Positions 25,766 to 34,628 of a stretch of DNA of 64,000 nucleotides are shown one piece after another. The first letter of the stretch is position 1, and every line of letters starts with the position of its first letter. This DNA is from Acinetobacter bereziniae LMG 1003 = CIP 70.12. Its GTDB lineage: Bacteria; Pseudomonadota; Gammaproteobacteria; Pseudomonadales; Moraxellaceae. Made by a program: the position numbers and the translations under genes. Where the stretch lies: positions 633,429 through 697,428 of the forward strand of contig NZ_KB849756.1 in assembly GCF_000368925.1 (NCBI RefSeq). Reading direction: 5' to 3'. The notes beneath the pieces were generated by a model. That model made no database searches and was not told the origin of the DNA. It worked only from the letters and a program-made list of their open reading frames with translations.

Positions 25766-26371
25766 TCAATACCGCCATTTTTGGAGCTTTTGATCACCGA
25801 TGAGCTCAATCACCATATCTTCTACCCATTGCTCAACTTGATCAGGGGTAGCATCACCAAATAAATCCGACTGCAACAAGATTAAACAACATTTGAGATA
25901 TTCATCGACATCATCAAAGATTTTTGCCAAATAAGGTCTATCATCATGATCAAAATAATAGACTTCTTTGCTTATGTCATGAAAACAAAACATATTGCCA
26001 TTACCGAGATAGTCACTAAAAGTAATCAAATGCGGTAAAACCTCTAGATCTTTTGAAGTGAATTCAGGTGCATATTCTGGTGCGGCAGCCCATATATCTT
26101 TTAAATAGCCAATATCATCAAACTGTTGTAGCTCTTCACCAATATCCGCAATGCCAAATGTTTGATAGAAAATTTTTAGAGAAACTGGCAAAGTGGTTTT
26201 TAAGCGCAGTTCAAGTTGATCAATTTCATCAATATTTATTGGAGATGCAACTTCTTCATCATTTAAATCTGCAAATGATTGCAAAATGCGTTGGGTTTTT
26301 ACCTCCCACTCTGGCTCTCCAATTTGATGAAATGGAAAGACGATATCTGCTTTATGATGAATTTCAATCAT
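25766..26371 (-). CDS. SMI1/KNR4 (SUKH) family protein
   Basis: A 201-residue acidic cytoplasmic protein. The N-terminal third shows the family pattern: INIDEIDQLELRLKTTLPVS followed by LKIFYQTFGIADI, i.e. the helix, the LP turn and the Y/F-G motif of SMI1/KNR4 proteins. Many bacterial members are immunity proteins against secreted toxins, others are housekeeping regulators. No toxin gene is adjacent here, so the role is open. It converges with pal. Confidence 0.7.
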   Translation of the reverse strand: MIEIHHKADIVFPFHQIGEPEWEVKTQRILQSFADLNDEEVASPINIDEIDQLELRLKTTLPVSLKIFYQTFGIADIGEELQQFDDIGYLKDIWAAAPEYAPEFTSKDLEVLPHLITFSDYLGNGNMFCFHDISKEVYYFDHDDRPYLAKIFDDVDEYLKCCLILLQSDLFGDATPDQVEQWVEDMVIELIGDQKLQKWRY

Positions 26372-26412
26372 GATTGATGCGATAGTCTTCGAAATTTACT
26401 TGGATTATAAAA

Positions 26413-26445
26413 TAAAAAAGCGCTTATCAAAGTGATAAACGCTTC
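26413..26445 (-). terminator. Terminator of the 61-residue protein gene
   Basis: On the minus strand AAGCGTTTATCA, loop CTT, TGATAAGCGCTT, followed by TTTTATTT. It lies just past the stop at 26453. Confidence 0.75.
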
Positions 26446-26452
26446 TTATTGA

Positions 26453-26638
26453 TTAAGCCTTTGACTCGTCTGGCTTGGGACTTTGCATGGATTCAATCAT
26501 ATCGTGCTTATTGAATTCTTTGAACTCAGGTTTAGCTTCGTAATTCTTCCATGCTTCTTTCACATTTTCAGCACTAATCTCTTTAAGATCAATACCTTCA
26601 TTTTGAGTCGGAGTCGCTTCAAACTTTGCCGTTGTCAT
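26453..26638 (-). CDS. Small hydrophilic protein, hypothetical
   Basis: A 61-residue charged protein without signal or membrane segment (MTTAKFEATPTQNEGIDLKE, then SAENVKEAWKNYEAKPEFKE). GGAG lies about 6 bases before the ATG, and a terminator follows, so it is an independent, real gene. The composition (Lys, Glu, few hydrophobics) suggests a short helical or partly disordered cytoplasmic protein. Function unknown. Confidence 0.65.
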   Translation of the reverse strand: MTTAKFEATPTQNEGIDLKEISAENVKEAWKNYEAKPEFKEFNKHDMIESMQSPKPDESKA

Positions 26639-26812
26639 GTGAGTGCTCCTTTACGTTATTATCCGTATATCCAACATAACACTTTCTAAAATACTTGCAA
26701 GGGTAATTTCACGACAAATAACACAGGATAATTTTTATTTTGAGCTGAACTCATCTAAAATACCGTTATTGTTTAATGTGTCAAAATTTATCGCTTTTGG
26801 AGCACCTCTGAT

Positions 26813-27787
26813 ATGTCATATCGCACTCTATCCCAATATTTAGAACAACAACAAGGGAATTTAACACCTGAACTTGCCAATGTGATTGAAACGATTGCCA
26901 ACACATGTAAAACCATTGATCAGGCGCTACAAAAAGGTGCGTTAGCAGGTGTACTGGGCAGTGCTCAACATGAAAATGTACAAGGTGAAGAACAAAAGAA
27001 ACTTGATGTTATTTCAAATGATTATTTAATTGATGCACTCAAAGCTAACTCAAATGTGGGTGGCTTAGCATCAGAAGAATTAGATGAGTTTACCCCAGCG
27101 CAAGAAAACGGCAAATATCTTGTTTTATTTGACCCTTTGGATGGTTCAAGTAATATTGATATTAACATGTGTGTAGGTACAATTTTTTCGATCCTTCCTG
27201 CTCAAAATAGCATTACACAAGCTGAAGATTTCATGCAAGCAGGTTCACAACAAGCTGCTGCAGGTTATGTTCTTTATGGTCCATCAACCATGATGGCACT
27301 TACAGTTGGTGCAGGTGTTGTATTTTTTACCTTCGATCCAGAAACTCAACAATTTTTACTGACTTCTGAAAATGTTCAAGTGGCTGCGGATACTAAAGAA
27401 TACGCAATCAATGCTTCAAATCAACGTCATTGGGAAGCGCCTGTAAAACGTTATATTGATGAGCTACAAGCAGGTAAAACTTCTGTACGCGAAAAAGACT
27501 TCAATATGCGTTGGGTAGCATGTATGGTGGGTGATATTCACCGTATTCTATGCCGCAGTGGTATCTTCCTATATCCATACGACACCAAAGACCCTCAAAA
27601 AGCAGGTCGCCTGCGTTTGATGTATGAAGCCAATCCAATGAGCATGTTAATGGAACAAGCCGGTGGTGCATCTACAACAGGTCGCGTGCGTATCCTAGAT
27701 ATTCAACCTACTGAGTTACATCAACGTGTTCCAGTCGTGATTGGCTCTAAGAATGAAGTTGAACTTGTTACAAGCTATCATCACTAA
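26813..27787 (+). CDS. fbp: Fructose-1,6-bisphosphatase class I
   Basis: Gluconeogenic enzyme that removes the 1-phosphate of fructose-1,6-bisphosphate; essential when the cell grows on organic acids, the usual diet of Acinetobacter. Metal and substrate motifs are clear: ASEELDEF, LFDPLDGSSNIDINMCVGTI, YGPSTMMALT, and the C-terminal YEANPMSMLMEQAGGASTTG. 324 residues is normal. Monocistronic: inverted repeats follow at 27801-27877. Confidence 0.96.
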   Translation: MSYRTLSQYLEQQQGNLTPELANVIETIANTCKTIDQALQKGALAGVLGSAQHENVQGEEQKKLDVISNDYLIDALKANSNVGGLASEELDEFTPAQENGKYLVLFDPLDGSSNIDINMCVGTIFSILPAQNSITQAEDFMQAGSQQAAAGYVLYGPSTMMALTVGAGVVFFTFDPETQQFLLTSENVQVAADTKEYAINASNQRHWEAPVKRYIDELQAGKTSVREKDFNMRWVACMVGDIHRILCRSGIFLYPYDTKDPQKAGRLRLMYEANPMSMLMEQAGGASTTGRVRILDIQPTELHQRVPVVIGSKNEVELVTSYHH

Positions 27788-27895
27788 TTCTTTCATTTTT
27801 ACGTGCGCTTTAAGCGCGTAAAACCAGTAAAGGTCTGTTGTAAATTCATTTTGGAATGATCAACAGATCTTACTTATTTTTGGATCTACTCTCCC

Positions 27896-28672
27896 ATGCC
27901 TACAATTTTCCTTGAATCAAAAGACAATCCTAAAATTAAACACCTAAGAGGTTTAATTGAACAAAATACTTATCGTAAGAAACAAGGACAAACTGTACTT
28001 GAAGGCACACACCTGAGTCTTGCATGGTTAGAAAAGGGACGCAAAATTAATTCGATTTTCACCACTGAGCATGCATTGGATCATGAGGATCTTGGTGAGA
28101 TCATTGACCAATACCAAGGGATGGTGTTCGTGATCAGCGAAGCATTATATAAGGACCTAAGCACCTTAGGAACCACCCTTGCCTGCCTTGCAATCGTTGA
28201 TTTGCCAAGCTCAACACAAGCATTGAATTTTAGCGAAGACACGTTAATTCTTGAAAATGTTCAAGACCCTGGTAATGTCGGAACGCTATTGCGTTCTGCC
28301 GCAGCTGCAGGCATTGAACAAATTGTCTGTACAAAAGGCTCTGCTTCATTATGGTCACCACGTGTTCTGCGTGCGGGTATGGGCGCACATTTCTCCTTAC
28401 AAACCTATGAGAATGTTGTACTTGAGGATATTTTAAAGCAATTCAAAATTCCTGTTTATGTGACCAGCTCACATGAAGCAGAAAGTCTGTATTCCAAAAA
28501 TTTACGTAAACAATGTGTGTGGATTTTGGGTAATGAAGGTCAAGGCGTTTCAGAATTTGCATTAAAACGTGCAGAAGCTGTATCTATTCCACAACCAGGC
28601 GGTCAAGAATCACTCAATGTCGCTGTTGCAGGCTCAATTTGTTTCTTTGAAATGGTTCGTCAACGACTATAA
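27896..28672 (+). CDS. SpoU/TrmH-family RNA 2'-O-methyltransferase
   Basis: A SPOUT-class methyltransferase with a trefoil knot that moves a methyl group from AdoMet to a ribose 2'-OH of rRNA or tRNA. N-terminal substrate-binding domain (NPKIKHLRGLIEQNTYRKKQ), then motif 1 LENVQDPGNVGTLLRSAAAA (catalytic Asn and Arg), motif 2 WILGNEGQGVSEF, motif 3 VSIPQPGGQESLNVAVAG. RlmB-like in architecture, but the target cannot be told from sequence alone. Confidence 0.88.
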   Translation: MPTIFLESKDNPKIKHLRGLIEQNTYRKKQGQTVLEGTHLSLAWLEKGRKINSIFTTEHALDHEDLGEIIDQYQGMVFVISEALYKDLSTLGTTLACLAIVDLPSSTQALNFSEDTLILENVQDPGNVGTLLRSAAAAGIEQIVCTKGSASLWSPRVLRAGMGAHFSLQTYENVVLEDILKQFKIPVYVTSSHEAESLYSKNLRKQCVWILGNEGQGVSEFALKRAEAVSIPQPGGQESLNVAVAGSICFFEMVRQRL

Positions 28673-28807
28673 AGTTAAATTATTTTAAATATCGCCCGTT
28701 ATTGAAGAAAATCATTTAAACTGAAAAAAATAATTGATTTACGTGTCAACCCAAACCATTTTTTAAACGTTATAGTGATATGAATTTAAAATAATGGTGG
28801 GTACCCA

Positions 28808-29443
28808 ATGACGGGATTTTCCATCTCTATGGACTTAGCACCAAAGAAGTCACAGACTGAAACAGCCAGTGCTCAAACGAGTACCAGTGAACAGCGCCTG
28901 CGTTTTTTTATGCAGGATGTGACAGGTCGTGCCTTGGTCATGATGGAAAATGCAACACAAGGTCATAATGGGATTGCAATGGATTTGGTACAGGAAGCAT
29001 TTATTTCCTTACATAAGTCTTATGCGGATAAGTCCACAGAAGAATGGTATCCATTGTTCTACACTATTTTAAATAACAAACTACAAGATTGGCGTCGTAA
29101 AGAAGCACGTAGAGCATCTCCTTTTTCCCTATTTCGAAAAATCGATTTAGATTCTGATGATGAAGAAGCGATGGAAATTGTTGATGAATCTACACCAAAC
29201 CCGCTTCAGTTTTTAGATCAAGATGTCACTATTGAAGAAATTCAAGACGCGATTAGTGAATTACCTGTACGCCAACAACAAGCATTTATGCTACGTGCAT
29301 GGGAAGGCTTTGATACACAGACAACGGCATCAATTATGAACTGTAGCGAAGGTAGTGTAAAAACCCATTACCATAGAGCAATTCAAGGATTGAGAACTGC
29401 GCTATCACATTTAAATCCGTATGGAGGTTCATCACATGAATAA
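28808..29443 (+). CDS. ECF-type RNA polymerase sigma factor
   Basis: A 211-residue alternative sigma factor. Region 2: ALVMMENATQ, MDLVQEAFISLHKSY, then FYTILNNKLQDWRRKEARR (DNA melting and -10 contacts). Region 4: ISELPVRQQQAFMLRAWEGF, TASIMNCSEGSVKTHYHRAI (helix-turn-helix for -35). The linker is acidic. Its last codons overlap the start of the next gene (ATGAATAA), the typical coupling of an ECF sigma with its regulator. Target promoters are unknown. Confidence 0.88.
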   Translation: MTGFSISMDLAPKKSQTETASAQTSTSEQRLRFFMQDVTGRALVMMENATQGHNGIAMDLVQEAFISLHKSYADKSTEEWYPLFYTILNNKLQDWRRKEARRASPFSLFRKIDLDSDDEEAMEIVDESTPNPLQFLDQDVTIEEIQDAISELPVRQQQAFMLRAWEGFDTQTTASIMNCSEGSVKTHYHRAIQGLRTALSHLNPYGGSSHE

Positions 29444-29762
29444 TGATGATTTCACCAAACAAGTGACGGCAAAACTGGATGAACTTGCACGTCATCACCG
29501 CAATAAAGCAGTGGTGATGAATAATGTGTTAGATCGTATCCAAGATCAGCCAACATCACGCTTTAGCAATTGGAAAATGACTGGCTTTGCACTTGCAGCA
29601 GCAATTACAGGCTTTGTTGTTGTACCAAATGCTTTCGATGTTTCCAATGAAGCTCATACACCGCAACAAGTGGTGATTAGCCCTAAACTTTCACCACAAA
29701 TGATGGAAGATTTAGATATGTTATCTGTTTTTGGTGAGGATAAAAATTCTCATGGTAGCTAG
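29436..29762 (+). CDS. DUF3619-like membrane protein, putative anti-sigma partner
   Basis: A 108-residue protein with a helical cytoplasmic N-terminus (DDFTKQVTAKLDELARHHRN), one membrane helix (MTGFALAAAITGFVVVPNAF) and a short periplasmic tail. The ATG at 29436 overlaps the sigma-factor stop by 8 bp and is preferred over 29421. A single-pass protein coupled to an ECF sigma suggests an anti-sigma factor, although it lacks the zinc anti-sigma HxxxCxxC motif. It overlaps the next gene by 11 bp. Confidence 0.7.
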   Translation: MNNDDFTKQVTAKLDELARHHRNKAVVMNNVLDRIQDQPTSRFSNWKMTGFALAAAITGFVVVPNAFDVSNEAHTPQQVVISPKLSPQMMEDLDMLSVFGEDKNSHGS

Positions 29763-30159
29763 AAAATTAGCATTGGCATTTTGTGCTTTTGGTTTTCTAC
29801 AAACAAGTTTTGCTGGATTTGAACGTTTTTGGATTTTTTCCAAAGATGCGAATACGCAAGTCAATGAAACATGGGATGCGCTGTCTGAAGATGAACAAAA
29901 AGCATTAATCAAACGCTACCAAAATTTAAAAGAGCTCCCAACTGAACAAAGCGCTGCTTTACAACAACGTATGGACTGGTTTACTCAACTTCCTGAACAA
30001 GAAAAGCAAAAAATGCGTGAAGCATGGCAACAAATGAGCACATCTGAACGTAATGAAATGCGGAAAAAAATGCAAAAAGCATCTACATCAGATGAACGCA
30101 ATGAAATTCGTGAAAAATATATTCAAAAATACCAACCAAGTAGTGTTGTATCGCATTAA
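29752..30159 (+). CDS. DUF3106-type periplasmic protein
   Basis: A 135-residue secreted protein: signal peptide LALAFCAFGFLQTSFA, then a helical domain with repeated acidic/basic heptads: WDALSEDEQKALIKRYQNLK, LPEQEKQKMREAWQQMSTSE, MRKKMQKASTSDERNEIREK. The pattern of W followed by L(S/T)xxEQ repeats matches DUF3106. The ATG at 29752 overlaps the previous stop, so sigma factor, membrane partner and this protein form one coupled operon. It may be the sensor or stress-related output; this is inference. Confidence 0.72.
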   Translation: MVARKLALAFCAFGFLQTSFAGFERFWIFSKDANTQVNETWDALSEDEQKALIKRYQNLKELPTEQSAALQQRMDWFTQLPEQEKQKMREAWQQMSTSERNEMRKKMQKASTSDERNEIREKYIQKYQPSSVVSH

Positions 30160-30180
30160 CATTATCTATCCATGTGTACT

Positions 30181-30208
30181 AAAGCCAGTCATGGTACTGG
30201 CTTTTTTT
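30181..30208 (+). terminator. Terminator of the sigma-factor operon
   Basis: AAAGCCAGT, loop CATGGT, ACTGGC and seven T. A strong intrinsic terminator. The stretch 30209-30624 (416 bases) is AT-rich and I see no gene or RNA in it. Confidence 0.88.
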
Positions 30209-30624
30209 ACTCAAATTTATTCTTTCAAAAATATAGTCAAACCTCTAAATCACTTTAAAAATTATTAAATTTCAATATTTTACAATAAAATAATGCACAA
30301 CTTAGTACAAACTCTTATAGTCTTTTAGTAATTAATTTGTTTTGTACTTTTAAATCATAGATTGTCTTTCTATGTTGAGATATTGCCTTCATCAATCTAT
30401 TTAAACTTTAGATGTAAAACATGACATTGATAGTTTTATATCTCAAACTACGTACTTTTAATATTCATTTTATTGATCAAAAGAAATTGTATTTTACTGT
30501 ATGTATCTCTCACAGATTGACTGCGCTTTGAATCAATTACCCTTCCATCAATACCAAGCAATCAGTAAAATTAAAATATTGGAACTCAAGTCAATTATAG
30601 AGATTAATTTGAATGATTAATCAA

Positions 30625-30653
30625 TAAAAAAACCTGCACAAGGCAGGTTTTTA
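30625..30653 (-). terminator. Terminator of glnA
   Basis: Minus strand: AACCTGC, loop CTTGT, GCAGGTT and TTTTTATTG. It lies 22 bp after the glnA stop. Confidence 0.88.
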
Positions 30654-30674
30654 TCGCTTAAATTCAGATCTGAA

Positions 30675-32084
30675 TTACAAGCTATAATACATATCAAATT
30701 CAACTGGGTGAGTCGTTGTATTTAAACGACGAACATCTTCAGTTTTAAGTTCGATATAGGCATCTAACATTTCTTTGGTGAACACGCCACCTTTAAGAAG
30801 GAAGTCATGGTCCGCTTTAAGTGCTTCAAGCGCCATATCAAGACTGTGAGCAACTGTTGGGATTTTTGCTTCTTCTTCAGGAGGAAGATCATATAAGTTT
30901 TTGTCAGCAGCTTCACCTGGATGAATCTTGTTTTGAATACCATCAAGACCAGCCATCAACAATGCCGCGAAACCTAAGTACGGGTTCATCATTGGATCTG
31001 GGAAACGAGCTTCAATACGTTTGCCTTTAGGGCTAGAAACGTAAGGAATACGGATAGACGCAGAACGGTTACGTGCTGAGTAAGCAAGCATGATCGGCGC
31101 TTCAAAGTGTGGTACTAAACGCTTGTACGAGTTTGTAGAAGGGTTAGTAATCGCATTCAACGCACGAGCATGTTTGATAATACCACCGATGAAGTACAAT
31201 GCCATCTCTGAAAGACCTGCATATTCATCACCAGCAAACAAGTTTTTGCCATCTTTAGAGATCGACATATGAACGTGCATACCAGAACCGTTATCACCTA
31301 CCATTGGTTTAGGCATAAAGGTTGCAGTTTTTGCATATTGATGAGCAACGTTCCACACTGCATATTTGAACTGTTGAACTTCGTCTGCTTTACGAACCAT
31401 CGTGTTGAAACTCACACCAATTTCTAATTGGCATGATGCAACTTCATGGTGATGTACTTCTACACGACCAGGACCCATGATGTCTTCAATACGCGCGCAC
31501 ATTTCAGCACGCATATCTTGATGAGAATCAACAGGAGGAACTGGGAAGTAACCACCTTTCACACGTGGACGGTGACCAGAGTTACCAGATTCGTAAGAAT
31601 TACCAGTAGACCATGCAGCTTCTTCAGCGATCAAAGTATGGCGAGCGCCAGACATGTCGATGTCCCATTTAACTTCGTCAAAAACAAAGAATTCTGGTTC
31701 TGGACCAAAGAATGCAGTATCACCAATACCTGTAGATTTTAAATACTCTTCAGCACGACGAGCAATTGAACGAGGGTCACGGTCATAACCTTGACCAGTT
31801 GAAGGCTCAATAACATCACAAGTCACGACAATTGTCGCTTCAGCAAAGAACGGATCAAGGAAAGCAGTTTCAGGATCTGGACGTAAAATCATGTCAGATG
31901 CTTCAATGCCTTTCCAACCAGCGATTGAAGAACCATCAAACATTTTACCATCTTCGAAAGTATCTTCATCGATAGTATCTGAAGGGTAACTTACATGTTG
32001 CTCTTTACCCTTAGTATCAGTAAAGCGAAAATCGACCCATTTTGCGCCACTTTCTTGTATGAGTTGAAGGACCTTGTTCGCCAT
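30675..32084 (-). CDS. glnA: Glutamine synthetase type I
   Basis: Dodecameric enzyme that fixes ammonia onto glutamate with ATP, the centre of nitrogen assimilation. Motifs: MFDGSSIAGW, the metal/ATP site GSGMHVHMSISKDGKNLFAG, NRSASIRIPY, and the adenylylation site NLYDLPPEE with Tyr near 397, so GlnE control is likely. From the second ATG (32084) it is 469 residues, the standard size; the first ATG is 6 bp upstream and GGAG is 4 bases before it. Transcribed alone with its own promoter and terminator. Confidence 0.96.
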   Translation of the reverse strand: MANKVLQLIQESGAKWVDFRFTDTKGKEQHVSYPSDTIDEDTFEDGKMFDGSSIAGWKGIEASDMILRPDPETAFLDPFFAEATIVVTCDVIEPSTGQGYDRDPRSIARRAEEYLKSTGIGDTAFFGPEPEFFVFDEVKWDIDMSGARHTLIAEEAAWSTGNSYESGNSGHRPRVKGGYFPVPPVDSHQDMRAEMCARIEDIMGPGRVEVHHHEVASCQLEIGVSFNTMVRKADEVQQFKYAVWNVAHQYAKTATFMPKPMVGDNGSGMHVHMSISKDGKNLFAGDEYAGLSEMALYFIGGIIKHARALNAITNPSTNSYKRLVPHFEAPIMLAYSARNRSASIRIPYVSSPKGKRIEARFPDPMMNPYLGFAALLMAGLDGIQNKIHPGEAADKNLYDLPPEEEAKIPTVAHSLDMALEALKADHDFLLKGGVFTKEMLDAYIELKTEDVRRLNTTTHPVEFDMYYSL

Positions 32085-32238
32085 GCTCATTTTGCTCCAA
32101 TGAATTTTTGTTGCACTTGTGAAGTGCGTGTTAGTAGTTGGTATCTATAAAGCAATTAGCATACCAACTTTTAAAATAATTGCTAATTTATTGAATTTCT
32201 TATCAGAAAATAAGCTTAGCAACCATTATTTCGCTTCT

Positions 32239-32266
32239 ATTATACTGAGTGCAAATAGAATTGCAC
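32239..32266 (-). promoter_or_regulatory. glnA promoter with overlapping inverted repeat
   Basis: A perfect -10 TATAAT lies on the minus strand at 32239-32244. The -35 zone is covered by the inverted repeat GTGCAA, six bases, TTGCAC at 32249-32266. It could be an operator for a nitrogen or global regulator. The leader to the glnA start would be about 140 bases. No gene lies between 32091 and 32502. Confidence 0.5.
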
Positions 32267-32502
32267 CATATTCAGACACACTTCTTATTTTAAAATCATT
32301 CAGCACTATTTTAACGCACTATTTTTGTGCATATTCGTTAAAATGTTTTATCTTGGTGCTTACTTTCAAATTTTTCACGGTGATGATGACATTCAATCAT
32401 TTCAAGCACATTAAAAAAGTGTATCCATAAAATGGCTACACTGTGTATTCAGACAGAATACGTTCATATTGAACGTATTCTTATAAAGAGCTGATGATTT
32501 TA

Positions 32503-33033
32503 TCAAAATTCAACTTCTGCTCGAGCAATCAATGCTTCAACCATTAACAATACATCATCTTGCTTTCTCGCATCTACAGCGAAAATGGGCATATTGACCT
32601 GATTTAAACTCATCCAATCTTTATATTGTTTTAGCAGCTGCTGTGGGTTTTCGTCGACATGCGTTACTCCAACAACAATGTTGTTTACATATTCTTTGAA
32701 GCTTTGAAAGTAAAACTTCAAATCCTCAATTGCGTCTTTTTGAGAGTGATCAATCAATACTACAGCACCTATTGCACCTTTACAGATCACTGACCAGACA
32801 AAATCAAATCGGTCTTGTCCTGGTGTCCCATATAAACCTACAACAACACCATCTTCTAAACGGATTTCGCCGTAATCAATCCCAACAGTGGTCAACGCTT
32901 TACTGTGTGATTGTTCATCAGTATTTTGTGCTTCAGTAGATAAAACTGAAATTTCAGACAAAGACTTAATCGCTTCAGTTTTACCTGCCCCCATCTTGCC
33001 ACCAAATACAATTTTATACTGTTGTAAAATCAC
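32503..33033 (-). CDS. Small Ras-like/MglA-like GTPase
   Basis: A 176-residue P-loop GTPase. G1 GGKMGAGKTEAI (near residue 13), switch 1 TTVGIDYGEI, G3 YGTPGQDRF, a G4-like THVDE in place of NKxD, and G5-like DARK. The lack of a canonical NKxD is shared with many bacterial MglA/roadblock-linked GTPases. The frame opens at 33069, but the GTG at 33033 has AGGTG 5 bases upstream and starts right at the first strand (VILQQYKIVFGG). The upstream gene (33154-34095) is its likely partner, 120 bp away on the same strand. Could serve cell polarity, motility or signalling; not determined. Confidence 0.75.
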   Translation of the reverse strand: MILQQYKIVFGGKMGAGKTEAIKSLSEISVLSTEAQNTDEQSHSKALTTVGIDYGEIRLEDGVVVGLYGTPGQDRFDFVWSVICKGAIGAVVLIDHSQKDAIEDLKFYFQSFKEYVNNIVVGVTHVDENPQQLLKQYKDWMSLNQVNMPIFAVDARKQDDVLLMVEALIARAEVEF

Positions 33034-33153
33034 ATTATCACCTTTATTCAAGTTCTTATTGCTACACATTGATTAAGTTGTAGTACTTATTTTTCAACTT
33101 AAAAAAACCATGTTTATGCAATCAATTTTCAAGTTGAACAATCAGCTACCAAA

Positions 33154-34095
33154 TCACAGCCCTAATTTTTTCCGTAATTTACCAAAGAAACCACGTAGAA
33201 CACCTGCCGACTGTTTTTCCTCAACAATTAATTTTGCTTCTTCTTCAGGTATATTTTTGAGCATATTGCTCAATAAACCAATTGAGACAAATTTATAAAT
33301 CTGATCTTTACTATAACCCGTTTTTTGCACCACTTGGGCAATAGTCGCTCCTTGCTCAAAACAAGCTGCTATTTTAAAAATCATTTGTCTTTCATTTTGA
33401 TGATTAGGCTGTGGCCAATCAATAAGTTGATAATAGTCCCCTTTGTGGATTGTGGTATTAATATCATTGGAATACCACAATAGATTCCACAACCAAGACT
33501 TAAGTTCGATACCTTGATTTGAACTCACTGATTGCGCCATTTGCATGGTGGCATAAGTAAAATTTAAAGAAACATCAGTGCCTTGAATTTTACGTAATGC
33601 ATCCACCCATACTTGCTGAGTTCGAATATTCACTAATGCAATATTACCCTTGGCATCAAAAACTTGTACATTACCGTTTCTTTCATTAAAAAACTCTGGA
33701 ACAATTTTTGTGAGATCTAAAGTTTTTGAAATTTGATTTACAATATGCACTGTTTTATGGCTAACAGGCACATGGAAATAACGATCTTTAAACCATTTTC
33801 TAATTTCATCAGTGGCAGAAAAAGGTAAATACAGTTTATCCCCTTCGATTTGCCCTGATTTTTCATTTTTATTGATTAACCTTAGATAAGGTATTTTTTT
33901 TACACCCACCAAATTTTGAATTGTAGGAGAACTAAAAAACATATCATTCACAAGAAGAATATCTAAATGCGGATCAGCAATGTTTGCCCAACTTACTTGA
34001 AGTGAGTCATCATACATCAATCGTATTTTCTGCTTTATTGCATCAAGTACATTTAAGCTCAAGCCAAATATCGCAATTTTTACTTCTTCTTTCAT
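33154..34095 (-). CDS. Hypothetical partner of the small GTPase
   Basis: A 313-residue cytoplasmic protein. Residues about 1-110 look like a receiver-type alpha/beta fold without a clear phospho-acceptor site (KIAIFGLSLNVLDAIKQKIR, HLDILLVNDMFF, KIPYLRLI). The middle has NVQVFDAKGNIALVNIRTQQ and VDALRKIQGTDVSL. Near residue 255 there is a helix-turn-helix-like stretch (GATIAQVVQKTGYSKDQIYK), then a basic C-terminus (LRGFFGKLRKKLGL). Same strand and just upstream of the GTPase gene. I do not recognise the family; a regulator coupled to the GTPase is plausible. Confidence 0.6.
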   Translation of the reverse strand: MKEEVKIAIFGLSLNVLDAIKQKIRLMYDDSLQVSWANIADPHLDILLVNDMFFSSPTIQNLVGVKKIPYLRLINKNEKSGQIEGDKLYLPFSATDEIRKWFKDRYFHVPVSHKTVHIVNQISKTLDLTKIVPEFFNERNGNVQVFDAKGNIALVNIRTQQVWVDALRKIQGTDVSLNFTYATMQMAQSVSSNQGIELKSWLWNLLWYSNDINTTIHKGDYYQLIDWPQPNHQNERQMIFKIAACFEQGATIAQVVQKTGYSKDQIYKFVSIGLLSNMLKNIPEEEAKLIVEEKQSAGVLRGFFGKLRKKLGL

Positions 34096-34628
34096 TTAGC
34101 CCCCACGGCCTCGTATAGAGTGTGACCAGTTTATCATTTTTATCAAAAAATAAAACAAAAAACACTATCTTTAGTGTGAAAAAATTGTAGCAAAGTTAAT
34201 ATACAATTTAATGTTTCAAATACAAGAATATAATAACTGAGCTTTAAATAAAATATTTTCATTAAAATATATAAAATAAATTATTTATTATAAAATACAT
34301 ATAATTCAATAACTTAATCATAACATCTGAATTTCATTTACCCCAACTCCACCAAAGGTACATATTAATCAATTAAAAAATTTAATGAAACTTAATATTT
34401 TATTTAAAAATTTTAATAACATTTGTATATTAAATCATTTTCATGCTGAGCTTAAGTGAGATAATCTCTCATTCTCATATACTAAAAGATTCTATAAAAT
34501 CGTTGTTTCTGATTTGCTGGTACAAATCACACTGCATCCTAGGATATATTATTGAGTCACAAGGCTTTTAAATAAGACCAGATTGAATTGTTCGAATGCG
34601 ACTTGTGATTGCTTATTGAGATGTGAAT
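34096..34628. other. AT-rich intergenic region
   Basis: 533 bases, extremely AT-rich, between the GTPase-partner gene and the IS903-group element. I see no open frame with a ribosome binding site and no structured RNA. It may hold the promoter of the 34095 gene. Confidence 0.5.

Noticed and set aside
32249..32270. Sigma-54 promoter for glnA
   Set aside because: The GG and GC elements near TGGTGC are not 10 bases apart as required; the TATAAT box fits sigma-70.
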